This document shows positions 17,214-27,072 of a DNA stretch of 64,000 nucleotides, piece by piece. The DNA is from Saprospirales bacterium. GTDB taxonomy: Bacteria; Bacteroidota; Bacteroidia; Chitinophagales; Saprospiraceae. Location of the stretch: assembly GCA_016703765.1 (NCBI GenBank), contig JADJBL010000016.1:30730-94729 (forward strand), read 5' to 3'. Position numbers and translations under genes: made by a program. The notes beneath the pieces are model-generated. The model ran no database searches. It worked only from the letters and a program-made list of their open reading frames with translations, and was not told the DNA's origin. Numbering within the stretch: position 1 is the stretch's first letter; each line of letters begins with the position of its first letter.

Positions 17214-18178
17214 TAAAACACGAGGAACACAAAAACCCAGACCAAATCCACAAAGTGCCAGTAGAGGCCCATTTTCTCCACCATTTCATAGCCGTTGCGG
17301 CGCTTGACGTAGAGCCCGCTGGCCACGTTGACGGCGATGATCGTCAGGAACATGACCCCCGAAAACACGTGAAAACCGTGGAAGCCCGTGATGAAGAAAA
17401 ACAGGGCGCCGAAGGCCTTGGGGCCGAATTTCTCGGTCCTGATCTGCCCGTCTTCTTCGCTTTTGTAGGCCCCGAATTCGTATAGGTGGGTATCGTGATT
17501 CTTGGTGATCAGGTAATGGCCACCTATGGCAAATTCCGTGCCCGCCAGGCTATGTCCGTGGTGGTCTGCCTTGACGAAAAAGCGGTTTTGGGGAATATCC
17601 TGCTTGCCCGGTTGGAGGTAATACGTGGCGGTCGTGCCATGCGCATCGGCTTCCACCTTTTGGAGGCCGGCTTTTTCGAGCTCCTCTCCGCTCAGGTAAA
17701 CGCCCGCTTCGGTATGACTGGAGAAGGGGTTGATGGTAACGGTCATGCCTTCCGTGCCGATCAGGTTGTTCCATTCCCAGGCCTGGCAGCCAAGGAAGGA
17801 CGCTCCTCCGACAATGGTCAACAACAACCAGAAGGCGGCGCCGCCCTTATTTTCGCGATGACCTTCCTGCACCGCCCGCACCATGGTGACCGAGCTGACG
17901 ATCAGCACGAAGGTCATGATGGTTACGAAGATCAGGGGGGCCTCGTCTACGCCGAAGGGCGCCGTTTTGAATACAAAATCCGGCACCGGCCAGGTCGGCA
18001 CGCTAAAACGGAGCGCTCCGTAGGAGATCAGGAATCCCGCAAAGGTAAAGGCATCCGATAGCAGGAAGTACCACATCATCAACTTCCCGTAACTCGCCTT
18101 AAAGGGTTCCTTCGCGCCTTCCCACAGGTTGCCGTCCTGGACGTCTGAGTGGTGATCAAGTGCGGTATCTGTAGCCAT
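17204..18178 (-). CDS. ctaE: Cytochrome c oxidase subunit III, long form
   Basis: Subunit III of the haem-copper oxidase, 324 residues with a seven-helix-type core: YGKLMMWYFLLSDAFTFAGFLISYGALRF near the N-terminus, LGCQAWEWNNL, and GALFFFITGFHGFHVFSGV near the end. Between these blocks is an inserted hydrophilic domain of roughly 90 residues (about 140-235), which also occurs in other Bacteroidota. The 5' neighbour is a second, shorter subunit III gene, as usual in this phylum. Confidence 0.92.
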   Translation of the reverse strand: MATDTALDHHSDVQDGNLWEGAKEPFKASYGKLMMWYFLLSDAFTFAGFLISYGALRFSVPTWPVPDFVFKTAPFGVDEAPLIFVTIMTFVLIVSSVTMVRAVQEGHRENKGGAAFWLLLTIVGGASFLGCQAWEWNNLIGTEGMTVTINPFSSHTEAGVYLSGEELEKAGLQKVEADAHGTTATYYLQPGKQDIPQNRFFVKADHHGHSLAGTEFAIGGHYLITKNHDTHLYEFGAYKSEEDGQIRTEKFGPKAFGALFFFITGFHGFHVFSGVMFLTIIAVNVASGLYVKRRNGYEMVEKMGLYWHFVDLVWVFVFLVFYLL

Positions 18179-18227
18179 TCGTGACTTAGTTTATGAGTTC
18201 AGATTTTATTTCGTTTTCAAGGCCTTT

Positions 18228-18818
18228 TCAAGCGGCGGTAACCGTGAAAAAGCCGAGCAGATAAAGCCAAAGAAATCCAACAAAATGCCAGTAGGTCAGC
18301 ACCAGTGCGAAGCGAACCTTGCGCCTCTGGGTGGCCTTGTAAGGCAAGGAAAAAGCGTGAATGATCGCCATGACCAAAGCAGCGACTCCGCCCAGCACAT
18401 GCGCGGCATGCACCCCCGAGATCAGGTAGATGAACGAGCCCGAAGGGTTGCCGTCCAGCATGACGCCGATGCCGGCCATCGATTGCCAGGCCATGTATTG
18501 GAGCACCAGAAAAGCAATGCCCAGCATAAAAGTAGCGAGCAGGAGTCCGCGGTAAGCCTCTTTCCTTCCTTTTTTGAAATTCAGGTAAGAAGCCTGAAGC
18601 GTGACGCTGCTGACCAGGATCACGACCGTGTTGATATAAAACAGGTCCGGCAGACGGAATTCGAGCCAGTTGCCGGCACCCTGCCGCACGATGTAGGCGC
18701 TGGTCAGGGCGGAGAAAAACATGACAATACTCGCACAAGCCACCCACAAGGCAAACTGGTGCGGGTGAATTCTGCTTCTTCCCTCGACCTGGGGCTCAAA
18801 ATTTACAGCTGCATTCAT
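18228..18818 (-). CDS. Cytochrome c oxidase subunit III family protein, short form
   Basis: A 196-residue five-helix protein of the same family (HQFALWVACASIVMFFSALTSAYIVR; FIYLISGVHAAHVLGGVAAL; LTYWHFVGFLWLYLLGFF). The conserved GVHAAHVLGG and YWHFV histidines are present. It may act together with the longer subunit. It lies nine bases downstream of ctaB and 49 bases upstream of the long form. Confidence 0.9.
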   Translation of the reverse strand: MNAAVNFEPQVEGRSRIHPHQFALWVACASIVMFFSALTSAYIVRQGAGNWLEFRLPDLFYINTVVILVSSVTLQASYLNFKKGRKEAYRGLLLATFMLGIAFLVLQYMAWQSMAGIGVMLDGNPSGSFIYLISGVHAAHVLGGVAALVMAIIHAFSLPYKATQRRKVRFALVLTYWHFVGFLWLYLLGFFTVTAA

Positions 18819-18827
18819 ATTCGTTTT

Positions 18828-19730
18828 CTATGCCAGTTTATCCAGGTAAAATACTACCAGGACCAGAGGCAGATAAATCAAAGATCCAAACATCAATTGC
18901 AGGGCGGCCTTGCGGTCCTTCTTCCGGTAAAGGTTCCAGCCAAGGGCTGCATATACCAGACTCAAGCCTGCGACAAAATAAGCCGAACCCATTCCGGTTG
19001 CTCCCAGCATCGGAAGCGTAAATCCAAGCGGAATGAGCAGCAGCGCGTAAAAAGCGGCGTACAGCCCGGTATTGGGGTCGCGTTCGTCCCCCCGTTCGGG
19101 CAACATCTTATACCCCGCTTTCTTGTAATCCTCATACCCCAGCCAGCCGATCGACCAAAAATGCGGGAATTGCCAGGCAAACTGAAACGCAAAGAGCGCA
19201 AAAGCCAGCGTTGTCAGATCGCCCTCGGCCGCCACGCATCCGATCAGCATCGGGAGCGCGCCCGGCACGGCGCCCACGGGTATGGCCATGGTCGAATACC
19301 GCTTGAGCGGGGTGTACAAAAAAGAGTAGGCTACCAGCGACAACATTCCGAAAAATGCCGCCCACACGTTGAATAAAGCCAGCAACATAATACCGGCCAT
19401 AGCCATCAGCCCCGCCGCCAACACCGCCTCCGAAACCGTCATCCGGCCGGCAGCCAGGGGCCGCTCCGCCGTGCGCTTCATCAGCTTGTCGTAGTCTTTT
19501 TCGAGCACCTGGTTCAAGGCATTGGCGGCCCCCGTTACCAGAAACCCGCCAAGCGCCAATATCAGTACGGCCATCCAGCTCACCCCATCCTTTGATGCGA
19601 TGAAAAACGCCATCAGCGCCGAAAAAACCACCGTCAATGTCAACCTGAACTTCACCAGCAACTTGTAGTCCGCCACTTTTTGCCAGACCCCCGAGATGCC
19701 GACTGCTATTGCTTCTTTTGCTTTGGACAC
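18828..19730 (-). CDS. ctaB: Haem O synthase (protohaem IX farnesyltransferase)
   Basis: Integral membrane prenyltransferase that adds a farnesyl chain to haem B for the oxidase. The 300-residue protein has the UbiA-family motif NALNQVLEKDYDKLMKRTAERPL with its aspartates, and a second polar loop around GWLGYEDYKKAGYKMLPERGDERDP. Nine hydrophobic segments are visible. It is placed between ctaD and the subunit III genes, which fits its role in maturation of the complex. Confidence 0.95.
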   Translation of the reverse strand: MSKAKEAIAVGISGVWQKVADYKLLVKFRLTLTVVFSALMAFFIASKDGVSWMAVLILALGGFLVTGAANALNQVLEKDYDKLMKRTAERPLAAGRMTVSEAVLAAGLMAMAGIMLLALFNVWAAFFGMLSLVAYSFLYTPLKRYSTMAIPVGAVPGALPMLIGCVAAEGDLTTLAFALFAFQFAWQFPHFWSIGWLGYEDYKKAGYKMLPERGDERDPNTGLYAAFYALLLIPLGFTLPMLGATGMGSAYFVAGLSLVYAALGWNLYRKKDRKAALQLMFGSLIYLPLVLVVFYLDKLA

Positions 19731-19743
19731 AATTTTCTTTTTA

Positions 19744-19813
19744 TAGTTTTTAAGTTATTAAGGGTATAAGTTATTGAATGTTAAAAACTTAATACCTTAA
19801 AAACTTAATACCT
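19744..19813. repeat. Tandem-word hairpin (TTAAGTTATTAAGG family)
   Basis: Words such as TTAAGTTATTAAGGGTATAA are followed by AACTTAATACC words in inverted order. It fills the ctaD-ctaB gap inside the operon. Confidence 0.7.
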
Positions 19814-19815
19814 AG

Positions 19816-21684
19816 TTAATGTCCCGAATCCCCTTCCCCTTCTGCAAGCGGAACGATCTGGGAGATATGATCCTGTCCGCCTTTTCCGTAGTCGTAGGCC
19901 CAGCGGTGCACGGCGGGAATCTTGCCCGGCCAGTTGCCGTGGGGAACCTCGATCGGGGTGGTCCATTCCAGCGTATTGGCGCCGTAAGGGTTCTTTTCCG
20001 TCAGTTTCTTGCCGACCCAAATGCTGCGGAAGAAATTGATCACGAACACCAGCTGACAGGCAAATACCAGGATCGCGGCGATCGTGATGAATTGGTTCAT
20101 CGCGGAGAAATGGGAGAAGGTGTCGAAATTGTCGAAGCGGTAATAGCGGCGCGGAACGCCCGCCATTCCGAGGTAGTGCATGGGCCAGAAGATGGCGTAA
20201 GCCCCGATCAGGGTACCCCAGAAATGGATCTTGCCCATGGTTTCGTTCATAAAACGGCCGAACATCTTCGGGTACCAGTGGTACACGCCGGCGAACATCC
20301 CGAAGAACGCGGCTACCCCCATCACGATGTGGAAGTGCGCCACGACGAAGTACGTATCGTGCATCTGGATGTCGATCGCCGAGTTGCCCAGGAAAATACC
20401 GGTCAAACCGCCGGAGATAAACATGGACACAAAGCCCACGGCAAACAAGGCCGCCGAGGTGTATCGCATATTACCGCCGTAGATCGTCGTGATCCAGTTG
20501 AAAACTTTTACGGCCGAAGGCACCGCGATGATCAGGGTGAAGACCACGAAGAAGTTGGAAATGAAGGGATTGACACCCGACATAAACATGTGGTGCGCCC
20601 AAACGATGAAGGACAGGAAGCCGATGGCCAGGATGGAGAAAACCATCGCCTTGTAGCCGAAAATGGGCTTGCGTGCGCTCACCGACAAAACCTCCGAGAC
20701 GATACCCATCGCCGGAAGGATGATGATATATACCTCGGGGTGACCCAGGAACCAGAACAAGTGCTGGAACAGGATGGGGCTACCCCCCACGTGATCCAGG
20801 GCCTGGCCGCCCACAAATATTTCGTTGAGGAAAAAGCTCGTTCCGAGCGTGCGGTCGAAGATGAGCAGGAAAAATCCGGACACCAGCACCGGGAAAGAAA
20901 GCAGGGCCAGGATGGCCGTCACGAAAAAAGCCCAGATCGTCAGGGGCAGTCGCCACATATTCATCCCCTTGGTGCGCAGGTTGAGCACGGTGGTGATGTA
21001 GTTGATCCCTCCGAGCAACACCGAAATAACGAAGAAGGTCAGGGAGAGCAGCCAAAGGGTCATCCCCCCGGCCGAACCGGAGGAGGCCTGTGGCAGGGCG
21101 GAAAGCGGCGGATAGGCCGTCCAGCCTCCCGCAAACGGGCCCGTGCTCAGAAACAGGGAGAAGAACATTACCGCACCGGCGAGAAAGAAAAACCAGTAGG
21201 ACAGCATGTTCAAAAACGGCGAGGCCATATCGCGGGCGCCGACCTGCAACGGAATGAGCAGGTTGCTGAAGGTACCGCTCAAGCCGGCGGTGAGCACGAA
21301 AAACACGATGATGGTGCCGTGCATGGTCACCAGGGCGTAGTAAAACTCGGGCGCCAGGGTGCCCATGCCGGTTTCGGCGTTGACGGTGATCCATTTGCCG
21401 AGGAAGGGCTTCAGCCAGGCAAGGCTCTCCTCGGGAAAGCCCAGTTGCAGGCGGAATACCAGGGACATCAAGCCCCCGATAATGGCCCAAAAAATCCCCG
21501 TGATGAGGAACTGCCGGGCTATCATCTTGTGATCCTGGCTGAATATGTATGTGCTGATGAAATTCGATTGGTACTTATCCCCCTCGTGGTGCTCGTGGAA
21601 ATGGTCGTCATAACCATATTCCTGGATGAGCAGGTCTTCATCATGCTGGACAGGAGCCGTGGTTTGTTTAGCAGCGGTTGCCAT
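19816..21684 (-). CDS. ctaD: Cytochrome c oxidase subunit I
   Basis: Catalytic subunit carrying the low-spin haem and the haem-CuB site. At 622 residues it has the typical twelve-helix core, with LVTMHGTIIVFFVLTAGLSG (low-spin haem His), LFWFLGHPEVYIIILPAMGI (CuB His and cross-linked Tyr region), VWAHHMFMSG (CuB His pair) and HDTYFVVAHFHIVMG (haem ligands). The YPPLSALPQ and GGxNYxTT-like features are of the A-type family. It lies 57 bases downstream of ctaC. Confidence 0.97.
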   Translation of the reverse strand: MATAAKQTTAPVQHDEDLLIQEYGYDDHFHEHHEGDKYQSNFISTYIFSQDHKMIARQFLITGIFWAIIGGLMSLVFRLQLGFPEESLAWLKPFLGKWITVNAETGMGTLAPEFYYALVTMHGTIIVFFVLTAGLSGTFSNLLIPLQVGARDMASPFLNMLSYWFFFLAGAVMFFSLFLSTGPFAGGWTAYPPLSALPQASSGSAGGMTLWLLSLTFFVISVLLGGINYITTVLNLRTKGMNMWRLPLTIWAFFVTAILALLSFPVLVSGFFLLIFDRTLGTSFFLNEIFVGGQALDHVGGSPILFQHLFWFLGHPEVYIIILPAMGIVSEVLSVSARKPIFGYKAMVFSILAIGFLSFIVWAHHMFMSGVNPFISNFFVVFTLIIAVPSAVKVFNWITTIYGGNMRYTSAALFAVGFVSMFISGGLTGIFLGNSAIDIQMHDTYFVVAHFHIVMGVAAFFGMFAGVYHWYPKMFGRFMNETMGKIHFWGTLIGAYAIFWPMHYLGMAGVPRRYYRFDNFDTFSHFSAMNQFITIAAILVFACQLVFVINFFRSIWVGKKLTEKNPYGANTLEWTTPIEVPHGNWPGKIPAVHRWAYDYGKGGQDHISQIVPLAEGEGDSGH

Positions 21685-21741
21685 AGTACCAGTTTTTTCT
21701 ATTTTTTATCCCCTTCGGGAAATGGAATAACAATTTACAAT

Positions 21742-22887
21742 TTACTGATTAACCCCGGTAGTATCTATTGGCGCCGGAGGCGGTGGCGGTGGCGGCGGAT
21801 CGCCCGGCAGTGCCTGGCCTTTGAAGGGGTCCTCGTCCGTATTGCGGATCGAAGCCCGGTAGTAAGAGGGCTGCTCGGCAAGCCAGGTGTTGTATTCTTC
21901 TTCCGATACGATGCGCACCACCCTTCTCATGCTGTAATGGCCCGAGCCGCAAAGCTCGGCACAGGCGAGTTCGTAGTTAAATGTCTTCCATAGCGGATCG
22001 CTGGCGGGATTCGCAGGATCGGAAGGCGCCTGGTATTCTTTGTATTTGCTCAACTCCCGACGATACTCCTCCGTGGTTCTGATAGGCGTGAACACAAAGT
22101 GGGTCGGCATACCCGGCACGGCGTCCATTTTTACGCGAAAATGGGGCAGGTCGAAATTGTGCAGCACGTCGCGGGCCGTGATCCTCACCCGCACCGGCTT
22201 GCCTACGGGCAGCACCAGTTCGGAGGGATGAAGGTCGTCCTGGTTTTTGGCATCCGTCCAGTCCTGACCGAGCGGGTTGACGGCGTTGATCAGCCGGAAG
22301 TCCCGAGCGCCCAGTTTTCCGTCGGGGCCCGGGTATCGGAGGTGCCAGGCGAACTGGTATCCCGTAGCTTCGATCTCCATCACCTCTTCGTCTGTCCCCA
22401 CATCTGCCATAACCTCGTTCCAGGCATCCAGGCCGCTGATTACCAGAAAGGTCATCACCACTGCGGGCACCACCGTCCAGACGATCTCCAGGCGGTTGTC
22501 GTGGGGGATGTACAGTACTTTGCGGCCTGTTTTCCCGCTGTATTTGTAGCCGAAATAAAAAAGCGCGATGTGGGTAATCACGAACACGATCCCCGTAAAA
22601 AACAGGGTGACGTTGAACATGCTGTCGAGACGGCCGCCGTGTTCGGAAGCGGACATGTGAGGTCCATAACCGAGCATCCAGTTTTTGTAATACAGGGCCG
22701 AGGCAACACAGAAAATCAGGAAGGCGAACATAAAAGCCATCAAGGCGATCCCGGAGCGTTGATTGCTGGCATTTTGGGCCTCTTCCTCCCCCTTCAGCCT
22801 GTTGGCCAAATCAGTGACTTTGCCAATTTGGATGATCACCACCGTAATCATCAGGATACAAGCAATCGCCAAAAGAGTAGTTGTCAT
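21742..22887 (-). CDS. ctaC: Cytochrome c oxidase subunit II
   Basis: Carries the CuA centre that accepts electrons from cytochrome c. The 381-residue protein has an N-terminal extension, two membrane helices (about residues 46-68 and 91-112), the VWTVVPAVVMTFLV segment, and the CuA ligands in VLHNFDLPHFRVKMD and CAELCGSGHYSM. About 30 extra residues (KYKEYQAPSDPANPASDP) precede the CuA cysteines. There is no fused cytochrome c domain, so the donor must be separate, probably ActE or ActA. The tail is proline-rich. Confidence 0.95.
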   Translation of the reverse strand: MTTTLLAIACILMITVVIIQIGKVTDLANRLKGEEEAQNASNQRSGIALMAFMFAFLIFCVASALYYKNWMLGYGPHMSASEHGGRLDSMFNVTLFFTGIVFVITHIALFYFGYKYSGKTGRKVLYIPHDNRLEIVWTVVPAVVMTFLVISGLDAWNEVMADVGTDEEVMEIEATGYQFAWHLRYPGPDGKLGARDFRLINAVNPLGQDWTDAKNQDDLHPSELVLPVGKPVRVRITARDVLHNFDLPHFRVKMDAVPGMPTHFVFTPIRTTEEYRRELSKYKEYQAPSDPANPASDPLWKTFNYELACAELCGSGHYSMRRVVRIVSEEEYNTWLAEQPSYYRASIRNTDEDPFKGQALPGDPPPPPPPPAPIDTTGVNQ

Positions 22888-22928
22888 GGATTCGATTCTA
22901 TTTTAAAAAACAATTGACCTTCAACTCC

Positions 22929-24179
22929 TCACACGTGGTGGTGCGCACTTTCAGCCAGGTAGGGGTCGTTGGCCGGTTCGAGGGCCGCCTTGCCCAGGCT
23001 GTTGAACACCATATATACGAAGAATGCGGCAAAGCCCAGCATCGTGCCCAGTTCGATCAAACCGGGTATCGAAAAGCCGGCCGCAAACGAACTCCCGTGT
23101 CCGTGAGCATCCCCATGCGCGCCCGCCGCGTGAAGCGCCGTTTCCAGCGCCCCGGGCTTGACCATCTGGAACATATCCAGCCAGTGGCCCAGCAACACAA
23201 AGATGGAGACGAATACCAGCGATCCGTATTTGCGCTTGGTATCGTTGCGCATCAAAATGAAGAAAGGTAACAGGAAATTCAGCACAAGGTTTCCGTAAAA
23301 CAGGACCGGGTACTTTTCCATCCGGGTCTTGAAATAAACCGTTTCTTCCCCGATGTTGGCATACCAGATCAGCATGTACTGGGAAAACCAGAGGTAGGTC
23401 CAGAAAATGCTGATGGCAAACATAAATTTGGCCAGGTCGTGGAGGTGATCCTCGTAAACGCCCTGGAAATATCCTTTCGATTTGAGGTAGATCAGCATCA
23501 GGATCAGCACGGCCATGGCGGAGACAAACCAGCTGGCGCCGGTGTACCAGGCAAACAAAGTGCTGTACCAGTGCGCATCGAGCGACATGATCCATTGCCA
23601 GATGATGGCCGCGCTGGAAAAACCGGCGATGGGCAGGAAGGCGGCAGAAACGATCCGCATCTTCCGGTGGTGCGCAAAATCTGCTCCCCCGTTCTGGTCT
23701 TCCGCCAGGGACAAGCTCCGCAGGCGCATGGCGAAATAAATCCAGACCCCGACGATGATAAAGGTGCCCAGCGTGTACCAGCCTTTGTTCAGGAAGCCCG
23801 CTTTGCCCGCCAGAATGGGGTCTTTAGCCACTTCTTCGGCGTCGGCCCAATGGTACAGGTCGTGCCAGCCCAGCCACAAACCCGCGACGATCACCGCCAG
23901 CAGCGCCAGTCCCGGGATGAGGAACAGGCTCATCGCCTCCATGACGCGCTTGAATTTGGTGTACCATCCGGCCCATGCCGTGATGGAAGCCGCGGAAAAG
24001 AAGAGCGTGATAAAAGCGATGCCCGTAAAGAATACGGTATTTTGAAGGAAGTTCGTCCAAAAACGAACGTGGTGCGGCTGTTCGTCCGTGAAATAGGCCA
24101 GCAGGAGGCAAACCAGCCCCAGGCCCATAAAGCCGAACAGCACCGTTTTTTGCTTTGACTCGAAAGTGAATTGGTTCAT
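22929..24179 (-). CDS. actF: Alternative complex III subunit ActF (quinol:cytochrome c oxidoreductase membrane subunit)
   Basis: A ten-helix membrane subunit of alternative complex III, 416 residues, in the same family as the second half of NrfD/ActC proteins. Starting at ATG 24179 gives MNQFTFESKQKTVLFGFMG. Typical blocks are AWYTGASWFVSAMAVLILMLIYLK, FMFAISIFWTYLWFSQYMLIWYANIGEE and GHWLDMFQMVKPG. The start overlaps the stop of actE by four bases (ATGA type), so translation is coupled. Confidence 0.93.
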   Translation of the reverse strand: MNQFTFESKQKTVLFGFMGLGLVCLLLAYFTDEQPHHVRFWTNFLQNTVFFTGIAFITLFFSAASITAWAGWYTKFKRVMEAMSLFLIPGLALLAVIVAGLWLGWHDLYHWADAEEVAKDPILAGKAGFLNKGWYTLGTFIIVGVWIYFAMRLRSLSLAEDQNGGADFAHHRKMRIVSAAFLPIAGFSSAAIIWQWIMSLDAHWYSTLFAWYTGASWFVSAMAVLILMLIYLKSKGYFQGVYEDHLHDLAKFMFAISIFWTYLWFSQYMLIWYANIGEETVYFKTRMEKYPVLFYGNLVLNFLLPFFILMRNDTKRKYGSLVFVSIFVLLGHWLDMFQMVKPGALETALHAAGAHGDAHGHGSSFAAGFSIPGLIELGTMLGFAAFFVYMVFNSLGKAALEPANDPYLAESAHHHV

Positions 24180-25027
24180 TGTATTCCGCCGTTTTGTGGT
24201 TCGGATAACGGATTGACTTCTAAGGAGGCGCCGGGAACTCCGTATGCCGGGTTCAGGGCGTTGGCATTTTGGCTGTATTCCAGGGTCTTGGCCTTGGCCT
24301 GAAGCGAACGGATGTAGTGGATCACCTGCCAGCGCTCTTCGTAAGACAGCTTGTCGGCGTAGGAGCCCATGGTGTTCCTGCCGTACATGATCGCATGGTA
24401 ATAGCGGCCGTTGGAGGAATTGATAAAATCGTCGAGGAGCATATTGGCCGGCGCTGCGGGAAACTTCCCTCCCGCATCGCCCGTGGCCGGGTTGGCGTCG
24501 CGCACCAGATAGCCGGCGCCGTCTGCCTTTTCTCCGTGGCAAATGCCGCAGAAGATCGTATAAAGTTCCATTCCCTTGGCCAGACCTGCTTCGGTGATGG
24601 GGAAAGGGTTGGCGATGATTTCCGCAGTGGCCCTGGCCCGCTCCGGTTCCGAATCGCCGTAGTAATAAGGCGCATGGCCGTTGACGGGGATCGACATGGA
24701 GCCGGGGCTCTTACCGGCCAGCAGGTCCATGACGGCGAGTTGTCCCGCCGGGTCCTGTGCCAGAAAATGCCCTGCATAGCCCCTCGGAACGGTACCCGCA
24801 ACCGGATCGCGCGGAGCGGAGAGTTCTTTGCGGGTAAAGAGGCTTGCGCTGTCCCACGTATTCCAGAAATAGTTTCCGTACACATTGGCCTCATAGGAAA
24901 TGGCGTGCGCCATATCCGGCATGTACTCGCTCCCGGTGGTTTCACCCCCCGGCTGCTGGCAGGAAAGGGCGATCAGGATCATGCCTGCTGTTAAAAGGAC
25001 GAAAACGGTTTTTCGCATGGTTGCCAT
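24176..25027 (-). CDS. actE: Alternative complex III subunit ActE (mono-haem cytochrome c lipoprotein)
   Basis: A 283-residue periplasmic cytochrome c subunit, likely the exit point for electrons towards the oxidase. A lipoprotein signal ends at ALSC; one haem-binding motif FCGICHGEKADG is present, with a probable Met ligand in MYGRNTMGSYADKLSYEERW. The ending HYIRSLQAKAKTLEYSQN is typical of the family. A second ATG lies three codons downstream of the chosen start. Confidence 0.93.
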   Translation of the reverse strand: MATMRKTVFVLLTAGMILIALSCQQPGGETTGSEYMPDMAHAISYEANVYGNYFWNTWDSASLFTRKELSAPRDPVAGTVPRGYAGHFLAQDPAGQLAVMDLLAGKSPGSMSIPVNGHAPYYYGDSEPERARATAEIIANPFPITEAGLAKGMELYTIFCGICHGEKADGAGYLVRDANPATGDAGGKFPAAPANMLLDDFINSSNGRYYHAIMYGRNTMGSYADKLSYEERWQVIHYIRSLQAKAKTLEYSQNANALNPAYGVPGASLEVNPLSEPQNGGIQ

Positions 25028-25055
25028 TGACTGTATATTTTTCGATCCCTGACTT

Positions 25056-25592
25056 TTAAATCACTTTCGTATTGACCTCCGAAGCGCCCGTTTCCATGAA
25101 AAAGGACTTCAACCGGTCGATTTCAGAATTGGATTGGCCGTTCGTCTGAAAGGCGATGCAGAACTTGTCGTCCGTGATCCGGTCGTCCAGAACCGGGTTA
25201 TTGACCCCCGGCCACAACCCGCACACCGTGAAGAAGGTCACCGTCATGCCGATGGCGGAAAACAGCACCGTCAATTCGAAGGTGATGGGGATGAACGAAG
25301 GCACGGACCAATAAGGCTTTCCCCCGAAAATGATGGGCCAGTCGCGGGTAAAGACCCAGGTCATGAACCCGAACGCGGTCAGGGTGCCGAGTGCGCCATA
25401 GATGAAACCGGCGATGTGTATGCGGGATTCCTCCAGGCCCAGGGCCGGATCCAGGCCGTGCACCGGGAAAGGCGTATAGACGTCCATGATCTCCAGGTGA
25501 TCTCCTTTGGCTCTCTTCACAGCGTCCAGCAACTGCTCCTCATCGTCGTAAAGCCCGAACAGCACCTCTTTTTGAGCATTATCCATTGACAT
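25056..25592 (-). CDS. actD: Alternative complex III subunit ActD (DUF3341)
   Basis: A 178-residue membrane protein with an N-terminal cytoplasmic fold (EVLFGLYDDEEQLLDAVKRAK, DVYTPFPVHGLD) and two helices (about residues 61-80 and 98-124, the second with SFIPITFELTVLFSAIGMT). This is the standard DUF3341 layout. Start at 25592; a second ATG two codons further is equally possible. It is 28 bases upstream of actE. Confidence 0.93.
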   Translation of the reverse strand: MSMDNAQKEVLFGLYDDEEQLLDAVKRAKGDHLEIMDVYTPFPVHGLDPALGLEESRIHIAGFIYGALGTLTAFGFMTWVFTRDWPIIFGGKPYWSVPSFIPITFELTVLFSAIGMTVTFFTVCGLWPGVNNPVLDDRITDDKFCIAFQTNGQSNSEIDRLKSFFMETGASEVNTKVI

Positions 25593-25613
25593 GGCTATAT
25601 TGGTTTATTTTTA

Positions 25614-27032
25614 TTAATGATGCGGGGTTTCGGTGGTACTCGTGGTATGAGAAGTATGGTGGCCTTGTTTGCCCGCATACTGATCTCCTGCCGTTTTCAG
25701 AATGGCCTTGATCTCCGCTACCGCAATCACAGGGGCTACCCTGACGAAAATGAGGTAGAGCGTAAAGAACAGCCCAAGGGTCCCTACGAAAAGCCCGATT
25801 TCCACCCAGGTCGGCACGTAGTAGCTCCAACTCGTGGGCAAATAATCGCGGGCCAGCGTGGTGGCAATGATTACAAAGCGCTCAAACCACATCCCGATGT
25901 TCACGAAGATCGACATGAAGAAGGTGACGAACAGGCTGCGGCGAAGTTTCTTCGACCAGAAAAGCTGAGGAGAGATCACGTTGCAGGCCATCATCCCGAT
26001 GTAGGACCAGTAGTAGGGGCCCATCACCCGGTTGTAGAAGGCGAATTGCTCGTAGATATACCCGGAGTACCAGGCGATGAACAACTCCGTCAGGTATGCC
26101 ACACCCACGATCGTCCCGGTCACCAGAATGACCTTGTTCATGCTGTCGATGTGGTTGAGTGTGATGTATTGTTCGAGTTTAAGCACCTTGCGGGTCATCA
26201 CCATCAGGGTTTGCACCATGGCGAACCCGGAGAAGATAGCCCCGGCCACGAAATAGGGCGGGAAGATGGTGGTGTGCCAGCCCGGTATGACCGAGGTCGC
26301 AAAGTCGAAGGACACGATGGTGTGCACCGAAAGTACGAGCGGAGTCGACAAACCGGCCAGCACGAGGGCGAGGCTCTCAAAACGCTGCCAGTGCTTGGCT
26401 TTGCCGGTCCAGCCGAAGGAAAAGAAGTTATAGATCTTCTTGCGCAGGCCCTTCGAACGGTCGCGAAGGGTGGCCAGATCGGGCACGAGACCCGAATACC
26501 AGAAGAGCAAGGAAACGGTGAAGTAAGTGGAGATGGCGAAAACGTCCCACAAGAGCGGGGAGTTGAAGTTGACCCAAAGCGGGCCGCGGGTGTTCGGATA
26601 GGGGAAGATGAAGAAGCCGAGCCAAAGGCGCCCCATGTGGATGAGGGGAAACTGGCCGGCGCACATCACCGCGAAGATGGTCATAGCCTCTGCCGCGCGG
26701 TTTACCCCGGTGCGCCATTTCTGGCGGAACAGCAGGAGGATCGCCGAGATGAGGGTTCCGGCGTGGCCGATCCCGATCCACCACACGAAGTTGGTGATAT
26801 CCCAACCCCATCCGATCGTCCGGTTCAGGTTCCAGGTGCCGATCCCTTGCCAGATGGTCCAGGTGACGCAAAACACGTACACCGCAAGGAAGGTCACCGC
26901 TACCATGAAGGCGACCACCCAAGCCAGGCTCGGGGTTCGCTCCGTCGGCGAGCAGATGTCTTCCGTGATCTGGTGGTAATTTTTACCGCCTTCGATTAAA
27001 GGTTCCCGGATGGGAGACACAACTGCACTCAT
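25614..27032 (-). CDS. actC: Alternative complex III subunit ActC (NrfD-like quinol-binding membrane subunit)
   Basis: A ten-helix membrane protein of 472 residues that forms the quinol-oxidising side of the complex together with ActB. NrfD/PsrC features include GWDITNFVWWIGIGHAGTLISAILLLFRQKWR and MWFERFVIIATTLARDYLPTSW. It lies 21 bases before actD and just over 100 bases after actB. Confidence 0.95.
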   Translation of the reverse strand: MSAVVSPIREPLIEGGKNYHQITEDICSPTERTPSLAWVVAFMVAVTFLAVYVFCVTWTIWQGIGTWNLNRTIGWGWDITNFVWWIGIGHAGTLISAILLLFRQKWRTGVNRAAEAMTIFAVMCAGQFPLIHMGRLWLGFFIFPYPNTRGPLWVNFNSPLLWDVFAISTYFTVSLLFWYSGLVPDLATLRDRSKGLRKKIYNFFSFGWTGKAKHWQRFESLALVLAGLSTPLVLSVHTIVSFDFATSVIPGWHTTIFPPYFVAGAIFSGFAMVQTLMVMTRKVLKLEQYITLNHIDSMNKVILVTGTIVGVAYLTELFIAWYSGYIYEQFAFYNRVMGPYYWSYIGMMACNVISPQLFWSKKLRRSLFVTFFMSIFVNIGMWFERFVIIATTLARDYLPTSWSYYVPTWVEIGLFVGTLGLFFTLYLIFVRVAPVIAVAEIKAILKTAGDQYAGKQGHHTSHTTSTTETPHH

Positions 27033-27072
27033 TGTATTCTTGTTAGAAGTTATGTATCTAATATTTTTGGAG

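Noticed and set aside
19819..21993. 724-codon plus-strand open frame across ctaD and the end of ctaC
   Set aside because: Low-complexity His/Gly/Arg-rich translation opposite two certain oxidase genes; a by-product of GC-rich codon use.
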